A stretch of 64,000 nt of DNA from Sideroxydans sp. CL21 (GTDB lineage: Bacteria; Pseudomonadota; Gammaproteobacteria; Burkholderiales; Gallionellaceae). A model generated the notes under the pieces. It worked only from the letters and a program-made list of their open reading frames with translations. It was not told the DNA's origin and ran no database searches. Positions 8,050 through 17,255 of the stretch are shown piece after piece. Numbering within the stretch: the stretch's first letter is position 1; the number at the start of each line of letters is the position of its first letter. The stretch is taken from NCBI RefSeq assembly GCF_902459525.1, contig NZ_LR699166.1:597501-661500 (forward strand). Reading direction: 5' to 3'. A program made the position numbers and the translations under genes.

Positions 8050-9605
8050 AACGGGATTTTGCAGCGCTGCAGGACGAATTCGACCTGCTGGTCTGCGGCG
8101 GCGGTATCTACGGTGCATGGACAGCTTATGACGCAGCACTGCGCGGGCTGAAGGTGGCGCTGGTGGAGCAGGGCGACTGGGCGAGCGCGACTTCATCGGC
8201 ATCCAGCAAACTGATCCACGGCGGGCTGCGCTATCTGGAGACCTACGATTTCAAGCTGGTGCGCAAGGCGCTGAAGGAACGGCGCCTGTTGTTGCAGATC
8301 GCACCGCATCGTGTGTGGTCGTTGCGCTTCGGTGTGCCGGTATATGCGGACAGTCGCAACGGGACTTTGCTGCTGAAGGCGGGGTTGACCTTGTACGATG
8401 CGCTGGCGGGATTCCCAGGGGAACCTATGCGCCATCATCATCACCGGCAGCCGGAATTTTCCGGGCATTTTCCGTTTTTGAACGAGGTCGGTTTGCGCGG
8501 CGGCTTCACTTACGGCGATGCGCAGACGGATGATGCGCGGCTGGTGCTGGAACTGGTGGCGGGCGCGATGGCGCAGGGTGCGGTGTGCGTGAACTACGCC
8601 AGACTTGTTGCCTGGAACGAAACGCGCGGACAGGTGTGCGGTGCGACGGTGCATGACGCGGTAAGCGGCATCACGGCACAAGTGCGCGCCAGACAATGCG
8701 TGAGTACCGCCGGTCAGTGGACGACCGGGACGGAACAAGGCAGGTCATGGTGCCGCCTGAGCAAGGGCATCCATCTGGTGATGCCTGCCCTGAAAACGAG
8801 CGAGGCGATTTTGCTCACGGCGAAAGCGGACGGGCGCGTGTTCTTTATCATCCCGTGGTACGGGCGCACATTGTTGGGCACGACGGATACCGATTATCGT
8901 GGCGATATCGATAGCGTGGTGGTGGAAGCGGAAGACGTGGCGTACCTGCTCGCTGCGGCCAATCGCTATCTCAAGGCCGGGTGGACCAGGCACGACGTCA
9001 TCGGCAGCTATGCGGGGGTGCGCGTGATGAAGCAGAGCGATGCCGCGCATCCTTCCGATGCCAGCCGGGACTGGGAGCTGAAAACGACCGGCAATGGACT
9101 GCTTTACGCCATCGGCGGCAAACTCACTTCGGCGCGCGAAGACGCGGCCGTCATTGTCGATACGGTATGTGCCCGTTCCGGTGTGGCAACCGGCTGCGCG
9201 ACCGGAGGCCGGGAGTTTCCGTGGAAGCCGCCGCTGAATTTTGACTTGTGGTCCGCTCAAACCGGTGCGCAAGCGCAGCGCCTCGGCATTGATGCGGAGT
9301 GTGCGAAATGGCTGCAGCGCCGTCACGGCGTCCGCATCGAACAGGTATTCCAGCTAGTTGAGGAGACGCCGCAACTGGCGGCACGCATCGTGCCGGCGCT
9401 GCCGTTCATCCATGCCGATCTGTTGCGGTGCGCCCGCGACGAAATGGTTTTGCATCTGGCGGACCTGTTGCGCCGCCGCATGCCGCTGTTGATCCTGGCG
9501 CAACTGGATACAGCAGAGGTGCGGCATCTGGCCGAACTGGTCGCGCCTGTGCTGGGTTGGGATGAGGACAGGATTGCGCAAGAAGTCGAGGCTTGCAGTC
9601 CATGA
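8046..9605 (+). CDS. glpD: Aerobic glycerol-3-phosphate dehydrogenase
   Basis: This 519-aa FAD enzyme begins with the dinucleotide-binding motif CGGGIYGAWTAYDAALRG (near residue 19), then the GlpD signature SATSSASSKLIHGGLRYLE (near 51). It also has FIIPWYGRTLLGTTDTDY and KLTSARE. It oxidises glycerol-3-phosphate to dihydroxyacetone phosphate at the membrane and passes electrons to quinone. Its length is normal for the family. The start overlaps ugpQ and the stop overlaps the FGGY kinase, both by 4 nt. In this operon it would take glycerol-3-phosphate released by the phosphodiesterase into glycolysis. Confidence 0.92.
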   Translation: MKRDFAALQDEFDLLVCGGGIYGAWTAYDAALRGLKVALVEQGDWASATSSASSKLIHGGLRYLETYDFKLVRKALKERRLLLQIAPHRVWSLRFGVPVYADSRNGTLLLKAGLTLYDALAGFPGEPMRHHHHRQPEFSGHFPFLNEVGLRGGFTYGDAQTDDARLVLELVAGAMAQGAVCVNYARLVAWNETRGQVCGATVHDAVSGITAQVRARQCVSTAGQWTTGTEQGRSWCRLSKGIHLVMPALKTSEAILLTAKADGRVFFIIPWYGRTLLGTTDTDYRGDIDSVVVEAEDVAYLLAAANRYLKAGWTRHDVIGSYAGVRVMKQSDAAHPSDASRDWELKTTGNGLLYAIGGKLTSAREDAAVIVDTVCARSGVATGCATGGREFPWKPPLNFDLWSAQTGAQAQRLGIDAECAKWLQRRHGVRIEQVFQLVEETPQLAARIVPALPFIHADLLRCARDEMVLHLADLLRRRMPLLILAQLDTAEVRHLAELVAPVLGWDEDRIAQEVEACSP

Positions 9606-11056
9606 TCGTTGCCGTTGCACTTGATCTGGGCACGACTACGATCAAGGCGGGGCTGCTGTCGCGGGACGGCACGTTCGGAAGTCTCATCGCCAAGCCCGCC
9701 CCAAGGATCATTGCCGACGGCGGGCGATACGAAAGCGATGCGGGTGCCTATGCCGCGACTGCGGATGCGGTGCTGTCCGAATGCCTGGCACAGACCGGCG
9801 TGCGACCGCGACACGGTGGGGTGCAGCCCTCTGGTGCGGAAATGCACCCGCCGCTCGGCTTATGCAGCCAGCGTTCTTCCTTCCTGATATGGGATCGCGC
9901 CAGCGGACAGCCGATGACACCGCTCATTTCCTGGCAGGATGACAGAGGTGCAGAAAGCTGCGCCGCGCTACGCGACCGTGAAGGCACGATCCGCCAACTT
10001 ACCGGCTTGCCGCTGACACCTTATTACCTGGCGCCCAAACTGCGCGTACTGTTGCGCGAGCATCCGACATGGCGCGAGCGTCTGTTGAGCGGTGACTGGT
10101 TGGTTGGCACGCTGGATACTTTTCTGATCTGGCGCTGGACGGAGGGAAAGCAGCATGTCATTGACGTTTCAATGGCTGCACGTACTTTGCTGATGGACGT
10201 TCATAACCAGCAGTGGTCGCCGACATTGTGCGAATTGTTCGATGTTCCGCAGCAGGCCATGCCGCAGATCAAACCTTCCACTGCGCTGAATATCCGTTTA
10301 CGGAACGGTTTGCTCCTGCAGGCAAGCGTGGGCGATCAGTCGGCGGCACTGGTTGCCAGCATCTCCACCGGCGAGCCGGAAGCGCTGGTGAATCTGGGTA
10401 CGGGAGGATTTGTGGCCTGCCATTTGCCGCAGCAGCGAAGCGCTCCGGATGGCTATCTGCAAACTCTGGTCTGGCAAGAACGGACGCAATTGGCGCATCT
10501 GGCCGTCGAAGGAACGCTCAACTCCATCGCCGCAGCGTTGGCACCGTATCCGGTCGGGGAATGTCACGTTGAAGAACTGGCCAGCGACGGCATCTTTTGC
10601 CTGGCGGAGCCGAGCGGGCTGGGAGCGCCGTATTTCCGCAGCGATTTGGGCCTCATGTTCTCGGAACCGGTCGAACATCTGGCTCCGCAGCGCATCGCAC
10701 TGTTGCTGCAGGAAGCCATCATCTTTCGCGTCGCTCGGATACTGGAAGACTTCAAGAGAGAGTTTGGAATTGAACGGGTCTATCTTTCAGGCGGCTTGTC
10801 CGGCTTGCCCTGTCTGCAACAAGGAATCGCCCGGTGCGTGCCATGCGTTTCCTATCGTTTGTTGCAGGCGGAGGCCAGTCTGAGCGGGGCTGCACAGCTT
10901 GCCGCCGGTCTGTCCGGCACTGGCGGCCGAATCGCCCAAAAAATCGATGTATGCCAGTCTTCCTCCCGGCTCCCCGCAAAATATCGCCGGTGGAAGGATT
11001 GGCTGGACGGCTTATTGCAAACAAGGCCTTCCGGGCCGTCTGTCCAGGGTATTTGA
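9602..11056 (+). CDS. FGGY-family carbohydrate kinase
   Basis: This protein of about 484 aa has the ATPase-fold signatures of FGGY sugar kinases: DLGTTTIKAGLLSRDG at the N-terminus, ISWQDDRG (near 110), GDQSAAL (near 245), NLGTGGF (near 263) and YLSGGLSGLPCLQQG near 395. The start at 9602 is chosen because its ATG overlaps the glpD stop (ATGA). The operon points to glycerol, glycerone or a related polyol as substrate, but the sequence is not close to classical GlpK as far as can be judged. Xylulokinase-like alternatives remain open. Confidence 0.8.
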   Translation: MIVAVALDLGTTTIKAGLLSRDGTFGSLIAKPAPRIIADGGRYESDAGAYAATADAVLSECLAQTGVRPRHGGVQPSGAEMHPPLGLCSQRSSFLIWDRASGQPMTPLISWQDDRGAESCAALRDREGTIRQLTGLPLTPYYLAPKLRVLLREHPTWRERLLSGDWLVGTLDTFLIWRWTEGKQHVIDVSMAARTLLMDVHNQQWSPTLCELFDVPQQAMPQIKPSTALNIRLRNGLLLQASVGDQSAALVASISTGEPEALVNLGTGGFVACHLPQQRSAPDGYLQTLVWQERTQLAHLAVEGTLNSIAAALAPYPVGECHVEELASDGIFCLAEPSGLGAPYFRSDLGLMFSEPVEHLAPQRIALLLQEAIIFRVARILEDFKREFGIERVYLSGGLSGLPCLQQGIARCVPCVSYRLLQAEASLSGAAQLAAGLSGTGGRIAQKIDVCQSSSRLPAKYRRWKDWLDGLLQTRPSGPSVQGI

Positions 11057-11063
11057 TAATGGT

Positions 11064-11092
11064 TTGACAGGGGGAGTGGTCTCGCATAGAAT
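11064..11092 (+). promoter_or_regulatory. Sigma-70 promoter of rplM-rpsI
   Basis: A perfect -35 hexamer TTGACA (11064-11069) and a -10 TAGAAT (11087-11092) are separated by exactly 17 nt. Initiation near 11099 would give a leader of about 40 nt before rplM. This is one of the best promoters in the window. Confidence 0.85.
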
Positions 11093-11139
11093 GCGCGCCC
11101 TTCGCAGTCTGTTATCCATTTTTAGTTTTAGGAAATGCC

Positions 11140-11577
11140 ATGAAAACATTTTCCGCAAAGCCGCACGAAGTCCAGCATGACTGGTTGCTGGTTGATGCCG
11201 CCGACAAGATCCTGGGCCGTTTGGCCAGCCAGATCGCTATCCGCTTGCGCGGCAAGCATAAGGCCATCTACACACCGCACGTCGATACCGGCGATTTCGT
11301 CGTGGTCGTCAATGCCGACAAGTTGCGCGTGACCGGCAACAAGGCACAGGACAAGATGTACTATCGCCACACGGGCTATCCCGGCGGTATCTACGAAACC
11401 AACTTCCTCAAGTTGCAACAGCGCCATCCGCAGCGCGTTCTGCAAAAGGCCGTGCGCGGCATGTTGCCGAAGGGTCCTCTGGGCTATGCGATGTTGAGCA
11501 AGCTCAAGGTCTACGGCGGTGCGACTCATCCGCACAGTGCGCAGCAACCGAAACCCATTGATCTGTTGAAGGCTTAA
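11140..11577 (+). CDS. rplM: 50S ribosomal protein L13
   Basis: This 145-aa protein has the L13 hallmarks: [16 protein letters not shown] near residue 15, [12 protein letters not shown] near 58, the YRHTGYPGG segment, and [11 protein letters not shown] near 108. L13 is an early-assembly protein of the large subunit. It is the first gene of the conserved rplM-rpsI operon, 2 nt before rpsI, behind a strong promoter and with GGAAATGCC before the ATG. Confidence 0.97.
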   Translation: MKTFSAKPHEVQHDWLLVDAADKILGRLASQIAIRLRGKHKAIYTPHVDTGDFVVVVNADKLRVTGNKAQDKMYYRHTGYPGGIYETNFLKLQQRHPQRVLQKAVRGMLPKGPLGYAMLSKLKVYGGATHPHSAQQPKPIDLLKA

Positions 11578-11579
11578 AC

Positions 11580-11972
11580 ATGAGCGTAACCTATAACTAC
11601 GGAACTGGTCGTCGCAAGAGCGCGGTGGCACGTGTGTTCATCAAGCCAGGCAAGGGCGAAATCATCGTCAACGACAAGCCTATCGATGCGTTCTTCTCGC
11701 GCGAGACAGGCCGCATGGTAGTGCGTCAACCGCTGGAACTGACCGATATGGTTGGCAAGTTCGACATCATGGTGAACGTTTCCGGTGGTGGCGAATCCGG
11801 CCAGGCTGGTGCGGTTCGCCACGGCATCACCCGTGCGCTGATCGACTACGACGCTACGCTGAAGCCGACTCTGAGCCAGGCCGGACTGGTCACTCGCGAT
11901 GCGCGTGAAGTTGAGCGTAAAAAGGTCGGTCTGCGCAAGGCGCGCCGCAGGAAGCAATTCTCCAAGCGTTAA
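11580..11972 (+). CDS. rpsI: 30S ribosomal protein S9
   Basis: This 130-aa protein has the S9 pattern: [18 protein letters not shown] at the start, [14 protein letters not shown] in the middle and the basic C-terminal tail ending [17 protein letters not shown], which reaches the P-site tRNA. It is co-transcribed with rplM and followed by an intrinsic terminator at 11999. Confidence 0.97.
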   Translation: MSVTYNYGTGRRKSAVARVFIKPGKGEIIVNDKPIDAFFSRETGRMVVRQPLELTDMVGKFDIMVNVSGGGESGQAGAVRHGITRALIDYDATLKPTLSQAGLVTRDAREVERKKVGLRKARRRKQFSKR

Positions 11973-11998
11973 TCCCCTCTGGGATTGTCGCAGGACAG

Positions 11999-12026
11999 AA
12001 AAAGCCGCCTTTGGGCGGCTTTTTCC
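11999..12026 (+). terminator. Intrinsic terminator of rplM-rpsI
   Basis: The stem AAAAAGCCGCC / GGCGGCTTTTT with a 3-4 nt loop is followed by further T residues. It separates the ribosomal operon from argC. The A-tract on the 5' side makes it potentially bidirectional. Confidence 0.85.
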
Positions 12027-12061
12027 TTTATCATTTACAGCTGATTTTTTGAGGTGTGAAC

Positions 12062-13090
12062 GTGTTGAAAATCGGAATCGTAGGAGGAACAGGTTATACC
12101 GGAGTCGAGTTGTTGCGGCTGCTGGCGGGACACCCGCAGGCAGAGTTGCGGGTGATCACTTCGCGCGCCGAGGCGGGCACGTCGGTCAGCCAGATGTTCC
12201 CCAGCTTGCGCGGTTATGTAGACCTGCCTTTCACGCACCCCGACCAGGCCCGTCTCGACCAGTGCGACGTGGTGTTTTTCGCAACGCCCAACGGCATAGC
12301 GATGCAACAGACGCGTGCCTTGCTGGATGCAGGTGTGAGAGTCATCGATCTGGCCGCCGATTTCCGTATCAAGGACATCGCCGAGTGGGAAAAATGGTAC
12401 GGCATGACTCATGCGTGTCCTGATCTGGTGGCGGAGGCGGTGTACGGACTGCCGGAAGTGAATCGGGCCAAGATCAAGCAGGCGCGGCTGGTCGCTAATC
12501 CGGGTTGTTATCCGACGGCGGTGCAGCTGGGCTTTATCCCCTTGCTTGAAGCGGGGCTGATTGAGGAAGGCTCGCTGATCGCCGATGCCAAATCAGGAGT
12601 TTCGGGAGCAGGTCGCAAGGCAGAAATTCCCACTTTGTACGCTGAAGCGTCGGATAATTTCAAGGCATATGGCGTGGCCGGACACCGGCATTTGCCCGAG
12701 ATCAGGCAAGGTCTGGGGAGCGTAATCGGCAAGCCGGTAGGACTGACTTTCATTCCTCACCTGACGCCAATGATACGCGGCATCCATGCCACCTTGTACG
12801 GAAGGGTCAAGAAGGATGCAGACCTGCAGGCCTTGTTCGAACAACGCTATGCCAACGAGGCATTCGTCGATGTGCTGCCAGCGGGCAGCATGCCCGAAAC
12901 GCGCTCGGTGCGGGGTTCCAACCTGTGCCGTATCGCGGTGCACAGACCGCAAGGCGGCGATACGGTCGTGGTGCTGTCGGTGATCGACAATCTGGTCAAG
13001 GGCGCGGCAGGGCAGGCAGTGCAAAACATGAATATCATGTTCGGATTACCGGAATCCGAAGGCCTGAATGTGGTGCCCCTGCTGCCCTGA
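12062..13090 (+). CDS. argC: N-acetyl-gamma-glutamyl-phosphate reductase
   Basis: This protein of about 342 aa opens with the NADP-binding motif [18 protein letters not shown]. It has the catalytic Cys in NPGCYPTA (near residue 147) and the catalytic His in GHRHLPEI. It reduces N-acetylglutamyl phosphate to the semialdehyde, step three of arginine synthesis. The GTG at 12062 is preferred to the GTG at 12056 because GAGGT lies 6 nt before it and the result matches the usual ArgC N-terminus. It is followed closely by a membrane protein, a bactofilin and erpA, a common betaproteobacterial order. Confidence 0.94.
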   Translation: MLKIGIVGGTGYTGVELLRLLAGHPQAELRVITSRAEAGTSVSQMFPSLRGYVDLPFTHPDQARLDQCDVVFFATPNGIAMQQTRALLDAGVRVIDLAADFRIKDIAEWEKWYGMTHACPDLVAEAVYGLPEVNRAKIKQARLVANPGCYPTAVQLGFIPLLEAGLIEEGSLIADAKSGVSGAGRKAEIPTLYAEASDNFKAYGVAGHRHLPEIRQGLGSVIGKPVGLTFIPHLTPMIRGIHATLYGRVKKDADLQALFEQRYANEAFVDVLPAGSMPETRSVRGSNLCRIAVHRPQGGDTVVVLSVIDNLVKGAAGQAVQNMNIMFGLPESEGLNVVPLLP

Positions 13091-13091
13091 T

Positions 13092-13847
13092 ATGAAGATG
13101 ATACGGAGCTTTCGCCGCAAGTTCAGCATCTCTGCGCCGCGTTTGTCAGTACGCCCGCATGTGCCGTGGTATGTGCGCTGGGCGATTGCAGTGCCTTTCG
13201 TTTTGTTGATCGGATTGGTGATTTGGTGGGCGTACGGTTCGGGTCTGGAATTGGCCGGTTTTCACCGCGGACAGTCGGAAAAAGAATTGAGCGAATTGCG
13301 TGAACGGGTACATTTCTTGGAAAGCGAAAATGCTTCGCAAGCCAATCAGATCGCGGCATATGAGCGTCAGGGACAAATCGATCAAGCTTCCAATTTGGGT
13401 ATCGCAACGCAACTAAAGAACCTGCACGATGAAAATGCGCGGCTGCAGGAAGATCTGCTGTTCTTCCAGAACTTGCCGCTGACTGGCGCGCGCGAGGCTG
13501 AGTTATCCGTCCATCGTTTGAAGATCGAGCCGGATAGTTTGCCCGGCGAATATCTTTGCCGCATGTTGCTGGTACAGAGCGTTCAACAGCGCGGAAAGGC
13601 GTTTCAGGGAAGCATGCAACTGGTGGTGAACGGCCTGCAGGATGGCAGGAAAGTGGTGCTACAATTCCCGCAGGAGGACTCGCCATCCGATGTAGCAGCT
13701 TACCAATTGAGCTTCAAGTATTACCAGCGTGTGGACAAGGGGTTTAAGTTGCCACCGGGCATGAAGGTCGATAGTGTGGAGGTCCGTGTATTCGAAAAAG
13801 GAATACAGGAACCCAAAATCAAGCAGACGGTCGACCTGCCGTCGTAG
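13092..13847 (+). CDS. Membrane-anchored coiled-coil protein (DUF6776-like)
   Basis: This protein of about 251 aa has one N-terminal transmembrane helix (residues about 25-45, WAIAVPFVLLIGLVIWWAYG). A coiled coil follows (about 55-120, rich in heptad Glu/Leu/Gln), then a compact C-terminal domain ending in KIKQTVDLPS. The family is known next to bactofilin genes in Betaproteobacteria and has no established function; I place it there by position and layout. The start at 13092 immediately follows the argC stop. A scaffold role with the bactofilin is a plausible inference only. Confidence 0.7.
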   Translation: MKMIRSFRRKFSISAPRLSVRPHVPWYVRWAIAVPFVLLIGLVIWWAYGSGLELAGFHRGQSEKELSELRERVHFLESENASQANQIAAYERQGQIDQASNLGIATQLKNLHDENARLQEDLLFFQNLPLTGAREAELSVHRLKIEPDSLPGEYLCRMLLVQSVQQRGKAFQGSMQLVVNGLQDGRKVVLQFPQEDSPSDVAAYQLSFKYYQRVDKGFKLPPGMKVDSVEVRVFEKGIQEPKIKQTVDLPS

Positions 13848-13863
13848 AATGGAGAAGTCAAGC

Positions 13864-14271
13864 ATGTTCAGCAGCCGGAATAGTAAACCGCAGAATCGTA
13901 TCGACTCCCTGGTTGGCGCGGGGACGAGGATCGAAGGCAACGTCCATTTTACGGGGGGGTTGCGGGTGGATGGCGAGATCAAAGGTAATGTGGTTGCCGA
14001 CCTGAGCAAACCCAGCACTCTGGTGTTGAGCGAACATGCTCGTGTCGAAGGCGAGATCAAGGTTACCCATCTGGTGGTGAACGGGTCTATAGTTGGCCCC
14101 GTGAATGCGGCGGAATATCTGGAACTACAGAGCAAAGCAAAGGTCACAGGTGATGTACACTATAAAACGTTGGAGATACAGTTGGGCGCGATCGTGGAAG
14201 GTAGGTTGATCCACTTGGCGGAAGCGGAAGACAGGGTAGTGGCTTTCAAACTCGGTTCGGCCGAGTCATAA
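13864..14271 (+). CDS. Bactofilin
   Basis: This 135-aa protein has a short polar N-terminus, then the bactofilin core of repeated beta-helix turns: IEGNVHFTGGLRVDGEIKGNV, LSEHARVEGEIKVTHLVVNGSIVGPV and LELQSKAKVTGDVHYKTLEI. Bactofilins polymerise into filaments without nucleotide and help place envelope machinery. GGAGAA lies 7 nt before ATG 13864, which is why this start is chosen over 13849. It follows the coiled-coil membrane protein in the same orientation. Confidence 0.92.
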   Translation: MFSSRNSKPQNRIDSLVGAGTRIEGNVHFTGGLRVDGEIKGNVVADLSKPSTLVLSEHARVEGEIKVTHLVVNGSIVGPVNAAEYLELQSKAKVTGDVHYKTLEIQLGAIVEGRLIHLAEAEDRVVAFKLGSAES

Positions 14272-14292
14272 TCAAACCAGTTAGGAGGCAAT

Positions 14293-14643
14293 ATGAATGC
14301 AATGACCGAAATGCAAGACCCGCTGTTGTTTACGGATAACGCGGCGAACAAAGTGAAACAACTGATCGAAGAGGAAGGCAATACCGAACTCAAGCTGCGC
14401 GTGTTCGTGAGCGGTGGCGGATGTTCAGGCTTTCAGTACGGCTTCACGTTTGACGAAGTTGCCAACGAGGATGACACCGTCATGAGCAAGAACGGTGTGC
14501 AGTTGCTGATCGACCCGATGAGCTTCCAGTATTTGGTTGGCGCAGAGATCGATTACACGGAAGGTTTGGAAGGTTCGCAGTTCGTCATCAAGAACCCGAA
14601 CGCAACGACTACCTGTGGATGTGGTTCGTCCTTCTCGGCTTAG
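14293..14643 (+). CDS. erpA: Iron-sulfur cluster insertion protein ErpA
   Basis: This 116-aa A-type carrier has its three cluster-ligating cysteines in [10 protein letters not shown] (near residue 41) and TTCGCGSSF near the C-terminus. It delivers Fe-S clusters to apoproteins of respiration and isoprenoid synthesis. A strong TTAGGAGGC site precedes the ATG. The hydrogenase cluster in this window would be among many users of Fe-S carriers. Confidence 0.95.
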   Translation: MNAMTEMQDPLLFTDNAANKVKQLIEEEGNTELKLRVFVSGGGCSGFQYGFTFDEVANEDDTVMSKNGVQLLIDPMSFQYLVGAEIDYTEGLEGSQFVIKNPNATTTCGCGSSFSA

Positions 14644-14670
14644 TTTTACAGTAGTTTTTGTTGCAGGAAT

Positions 14671-14693
14671 GGGGCGCGGAAGCGCCCCGTTTT
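14671..14693 (+). terminator. Intrinsic terminator after erpA
   Basis: The stem GGGGCGC / GCGCCCC with a GGAA loop is followed by GTTTTG and more T. It lies between convergent erpA and anmK. Confidence 0.85.
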
Positions 14694-14696
14694 GTT

Positions 14697-15797
14697 TTAT
14701 GCGGGATAAATCGCACCCAACACGCATGGGTGTCTTGCTCCCGTGACTTCAGGCAGGTTGGCAGGGTGCAAGTGCATAGCCTGCTGTGCCAGCCAGGCGA
14801 AAGCGATGGCTTCCATCCAGTCGGCGGCAATCCCCAATACTTCGGTTTTTTGAATATGGCATTGCGGTAGCGCGTGCCGCAAGTGCGAGAGCAGCGCCTC
14901 GTTGTGGGCGCCGCCGCCGCACACATAGATTTCCTTCGCTCCACCACAGAATCGCTGTATGGCAGCGGCAATGCTGTCTCCGGTGAGCGCGAGCAAGGTT
15001 GCCTGCACGTCGGCAGGAGATTCGCCACCGTTCAGATATCTTCCCATCCATGCAAGGTTGAACAAATCACGCCCGGTACTTTTGGGCGGGGCGGCGGCAA
15101 AGAATGGTTCGTCCAGCAACTTTTGCAGCAATGCAGGGATGATCTTGCCGCTGGCCGCCCATGCGCCGTCCTTGTCGTAGGGTTTGCCTTGATGACGGGA
15201 TATCCATGCATCCATCAAAAGATTGCCAGGTCCGGAGTCGAATCCAATGGTAGTTCTATTGGGGGGCAAATCGGTCAAATTGGCGATGCCGCCGATGTTG
15301 AGAATCGCGCGGTGGATGTCCGGGTGGCGCATCACCTTGTCGTGAAACGCAGGTACCAGCGGCGCGCCCTGCCCGCCTGCCGCAATGTCGCGACTGCGGA
15401 AATCACCCACTACATGGATGCCGGTCAACTCCGCCAAAAGCGCTGCGTTGTTGAGTTGTACGCTGTAACCGTGTTCCGGACGATGGCGCACAGTCTGGCC
15501 GTGGCAGCCGATCGCTTGCACCGATCCGGCTGCCACGCCTGCTTTCTTCAGCAGGATCTGCGCCGCATCGGCATATTCATGAGCCAGGCGGTTGGCGATC
15601 AATTGCGACTGATGTAGTTCGTTGTGCGAGACTTGATGCAGGGCCAGCAACGCCTCCTTAAGCGGATCTGCATAAGGCTGGTAGTGGCTGGCAACAAGAA
15701 CGGGTGCGGTTTGCGAGAGATCGACCAATGCGGCATCAATACCGTCCAGACTGGTGCCGGACATGATGCCGATATAGAGGTCGGGAGATGCGCTCAC
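14697..15797 (-). CDS. anmK: Anhydro-N-acetylmuramic acid kinase
   Basis: This 366-aa enzyme of the ASKHA fold starts YIGIMSGTSLDGIDAALVDL, the AnmK phosphate-binding signature. It has GCHGQTVRH (near 99), NIGGIANLT (near 167), FDSGPGNLLMDAW (near 185) and VCGGGAHNEAL (near 300). It phosphorylates and opens anhydroMurNAc during peptidoglycan recycling. Its GTG start directly abuts the TAA of the upstream M23 peptidase, so a cell-wall turnover operon is likely. Confidence 0.94.
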   Translation of the reverse strand: MSASPDLYIGIMSGTSLDGIDAALVDLSQTAPVLVASHYQPYADPLKEALLALHQVSHNELHQSQLIANRLAHEYADAAQILLKKAGVAAGSVQAIGCHGQTVRHRPEHGYSVQLNNAALLAELTGIHVVGDFRSRDIAAGGQGAPLVPAFHDKVMRHPDIHRAILNIGGIANLTDLPPNRTTIGFDSGPGNLLMDAWISRHQGKPYDKDGAWAASGKIIPALLQKLLDEPFFAAAPPKSTGRDLFNLAWMGRYLNGGESPADVQATLLALTGDSIAAAIQRFCGGAKEIYVCGGGAHNEALLSHLRHALPQCHIQKTEVLGIAADWMEAIAFAWLAQQAMHLHPANLPEVTGARHPCVLGAIYPA

Positions 15798-17096
15798 TTA
15801 GTCAAGCTTGGCGATATGGGTATTGTGGAACGTATCCAGTTTTGCGAACAGTTGATTTGTCGCGTCGCTGAAGGCGGTCCGTTGCGCGTCGCTGATAGGT
15901 TTGCCGTCCGGCAGCGCCACTTTCAGGGGGTCGCGCTGGACGCCGTTCAGTTTGAACTCGTAATGCAAATGCGGCCCCGTCGCCAGACCGGTCATGCCGA
16001 CATAGCCGATGATCTGGCCTTGCTCTACGCGCTGGCCTTTGTGCAGACCGCCGGCGAAGCGCGACAAGTGGCCGTAAACCGTGGAGAAGCGGCCCTGATG
16101 GTCAATCATCACCACATTGCCGTAACCGCCTTGCTTGCCGACGAAAGCGACGACACCGTCGCTGGTGACCTTGACCTTGGCACCCATAGGCGCTGCGTAA
16201 TCGACACCTTTATGCGAGCGCCACTTGTTCAGTATCGGATGGAATCGCGACAAGCTGAATCCCGAGCTGATGCGGGAGAACTCAAGAGGTGAACGCAGGA
16301 AGGCTTTGTGCATGCTCTTGCCTTCCGGCGAGAAATAGTCGCCGGTGAATTCGGTGGTCTGGAAATAGGCGGCCCGGAAAGCATGCCCGTGATTGACGAA
16401 TTCGGCGGAAAGGATGCGTCCCGTGCGCACCGGCTCGCCGTTGACGTAGTTCATCTCGTAGATCACCGTGAACTTGTCGCCCTTGCGCAGATCGCGATGG
16501 AAATCGATATCGCCGCCGAAGATATCGACCAATTGGTTGGCTGCCGGGTCGGGCAGCCCGGCTTCATCCGTCGCGGCGAACAGGTTGGTTTTGATCTCGC
16601 CGGTGCGGATCTGCACGTGTTTCTCGGTCTGCGCTGGCAGGGTGCGGGATTTGAAGCTATTGCCATCCTTTTCGATGACTATCTGGCTGGCATCATTGCC
16701 GGGATAGCGCAGCGCGAGCAGCGCGCCATTGGCATCCGTCTCCGCCTGAACTTCCTTGCCCACAGCCAGTTGGCGCAGTCCTTCGGCGGCCTTGTTCTTG
16801 CGCAGAAAATCACTGGCAGCCTGGTCTTCCACGTTCAGGCGGCGCAGCAACTCGGCGACGGTATCGCCGCGCTGGATGCGCTCGTTGCGCCAGAAAGAGG
16901 TCGAATTGCTGGCGACGGTGGCAGTCAACGGCAGGGAGATATCTTCGATTACGGTTTGTTGCGCTCTGGATAAAACATCTGTCTGGGGCATGATGCCGAA
17001 AGCCGTCACGACCCCGAGCAAAGGCAGGCTGGACAAGATAACGAACCATCGAAGCTTCATTTTGTGTGCGTGTGACAAAGTATTTTGCGGTAACAT
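15798..17096 (-). CDS. M23 peptidoglycan endopeptidase, MepM-like
   Basis: This 432-aa protein has an N-terminal signal anchor (about 12-32) and a LysM/OapA-like segment with GDTVAELLRRLNV near residue 75. Its C-terminal M23 domain (about 285-400) carries the zinc ligands HKGVDY and HLHYEF plus YGHLSRF. Family members cut D-Ala-mDAP cross-links in the periplasm to allow wall growth. GGGAG lies 7 nt before the start. It is translationally adjacent to anmK, which recycles the released muropeptides. Confidence 0.92.
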   Translation of the reverse strand: MLPQNTLSHAHKMKLRWFVILSSLPLLGVVTAFGIMPQTDVLSRAQQTVIEDISLPLTATVASNSTSFWRNERIQRGDTVAELLRRLNVEDQAASDFLRKNKAAEGLRQLAVGKEVQAETDANGALLALRYPGNDASQIVIEKDGNSFKSRTLPAQTEKHVQIRTGEIKTNLFAATDEAGLPDPAANQLVDIFGGDIDFHRDLRKGDKFTVIYEMNYVNGEPVRTGRILSAEFVNHGHAFRAAYFQTTEFTGDYFSPEGKSMHKAFLRSPLEFSRISSGFSLSRFHPILNKWRSHKGVDYAAPMGAKVKVTSDGVVAFVGKQGGYGNVVMIDHQGRFSTVYGHLSRFAGGLHKGQRVEQGQIIGYVGMTGLATGPHLHYEFKLNGVQRDPLKVALPDGKPISDAQRTAFSDATNQLFAKLDTFHNTHIAKLD

Positions 17097-17255
17097 TCGC
17101 GGCTCCCAAGGCGGCAGTACTTGTGAATGTCCGTGAAGCTTTATCGGCAGACAACAAGACTTAATTGAATTTTAGGGCGCCACTTTAACAGAAAGCGGCA
17201 AGCCCTCAAAACCCGCTTGGACATTGGGCTGGATACAAACAAGCGGTCTTCCGAC

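Noticed and set aside
11099-11139. Ribosomal protein leader regulation before rplM
   Set aside because: The leader is only about 40 nt and shows no stable structure by eye.
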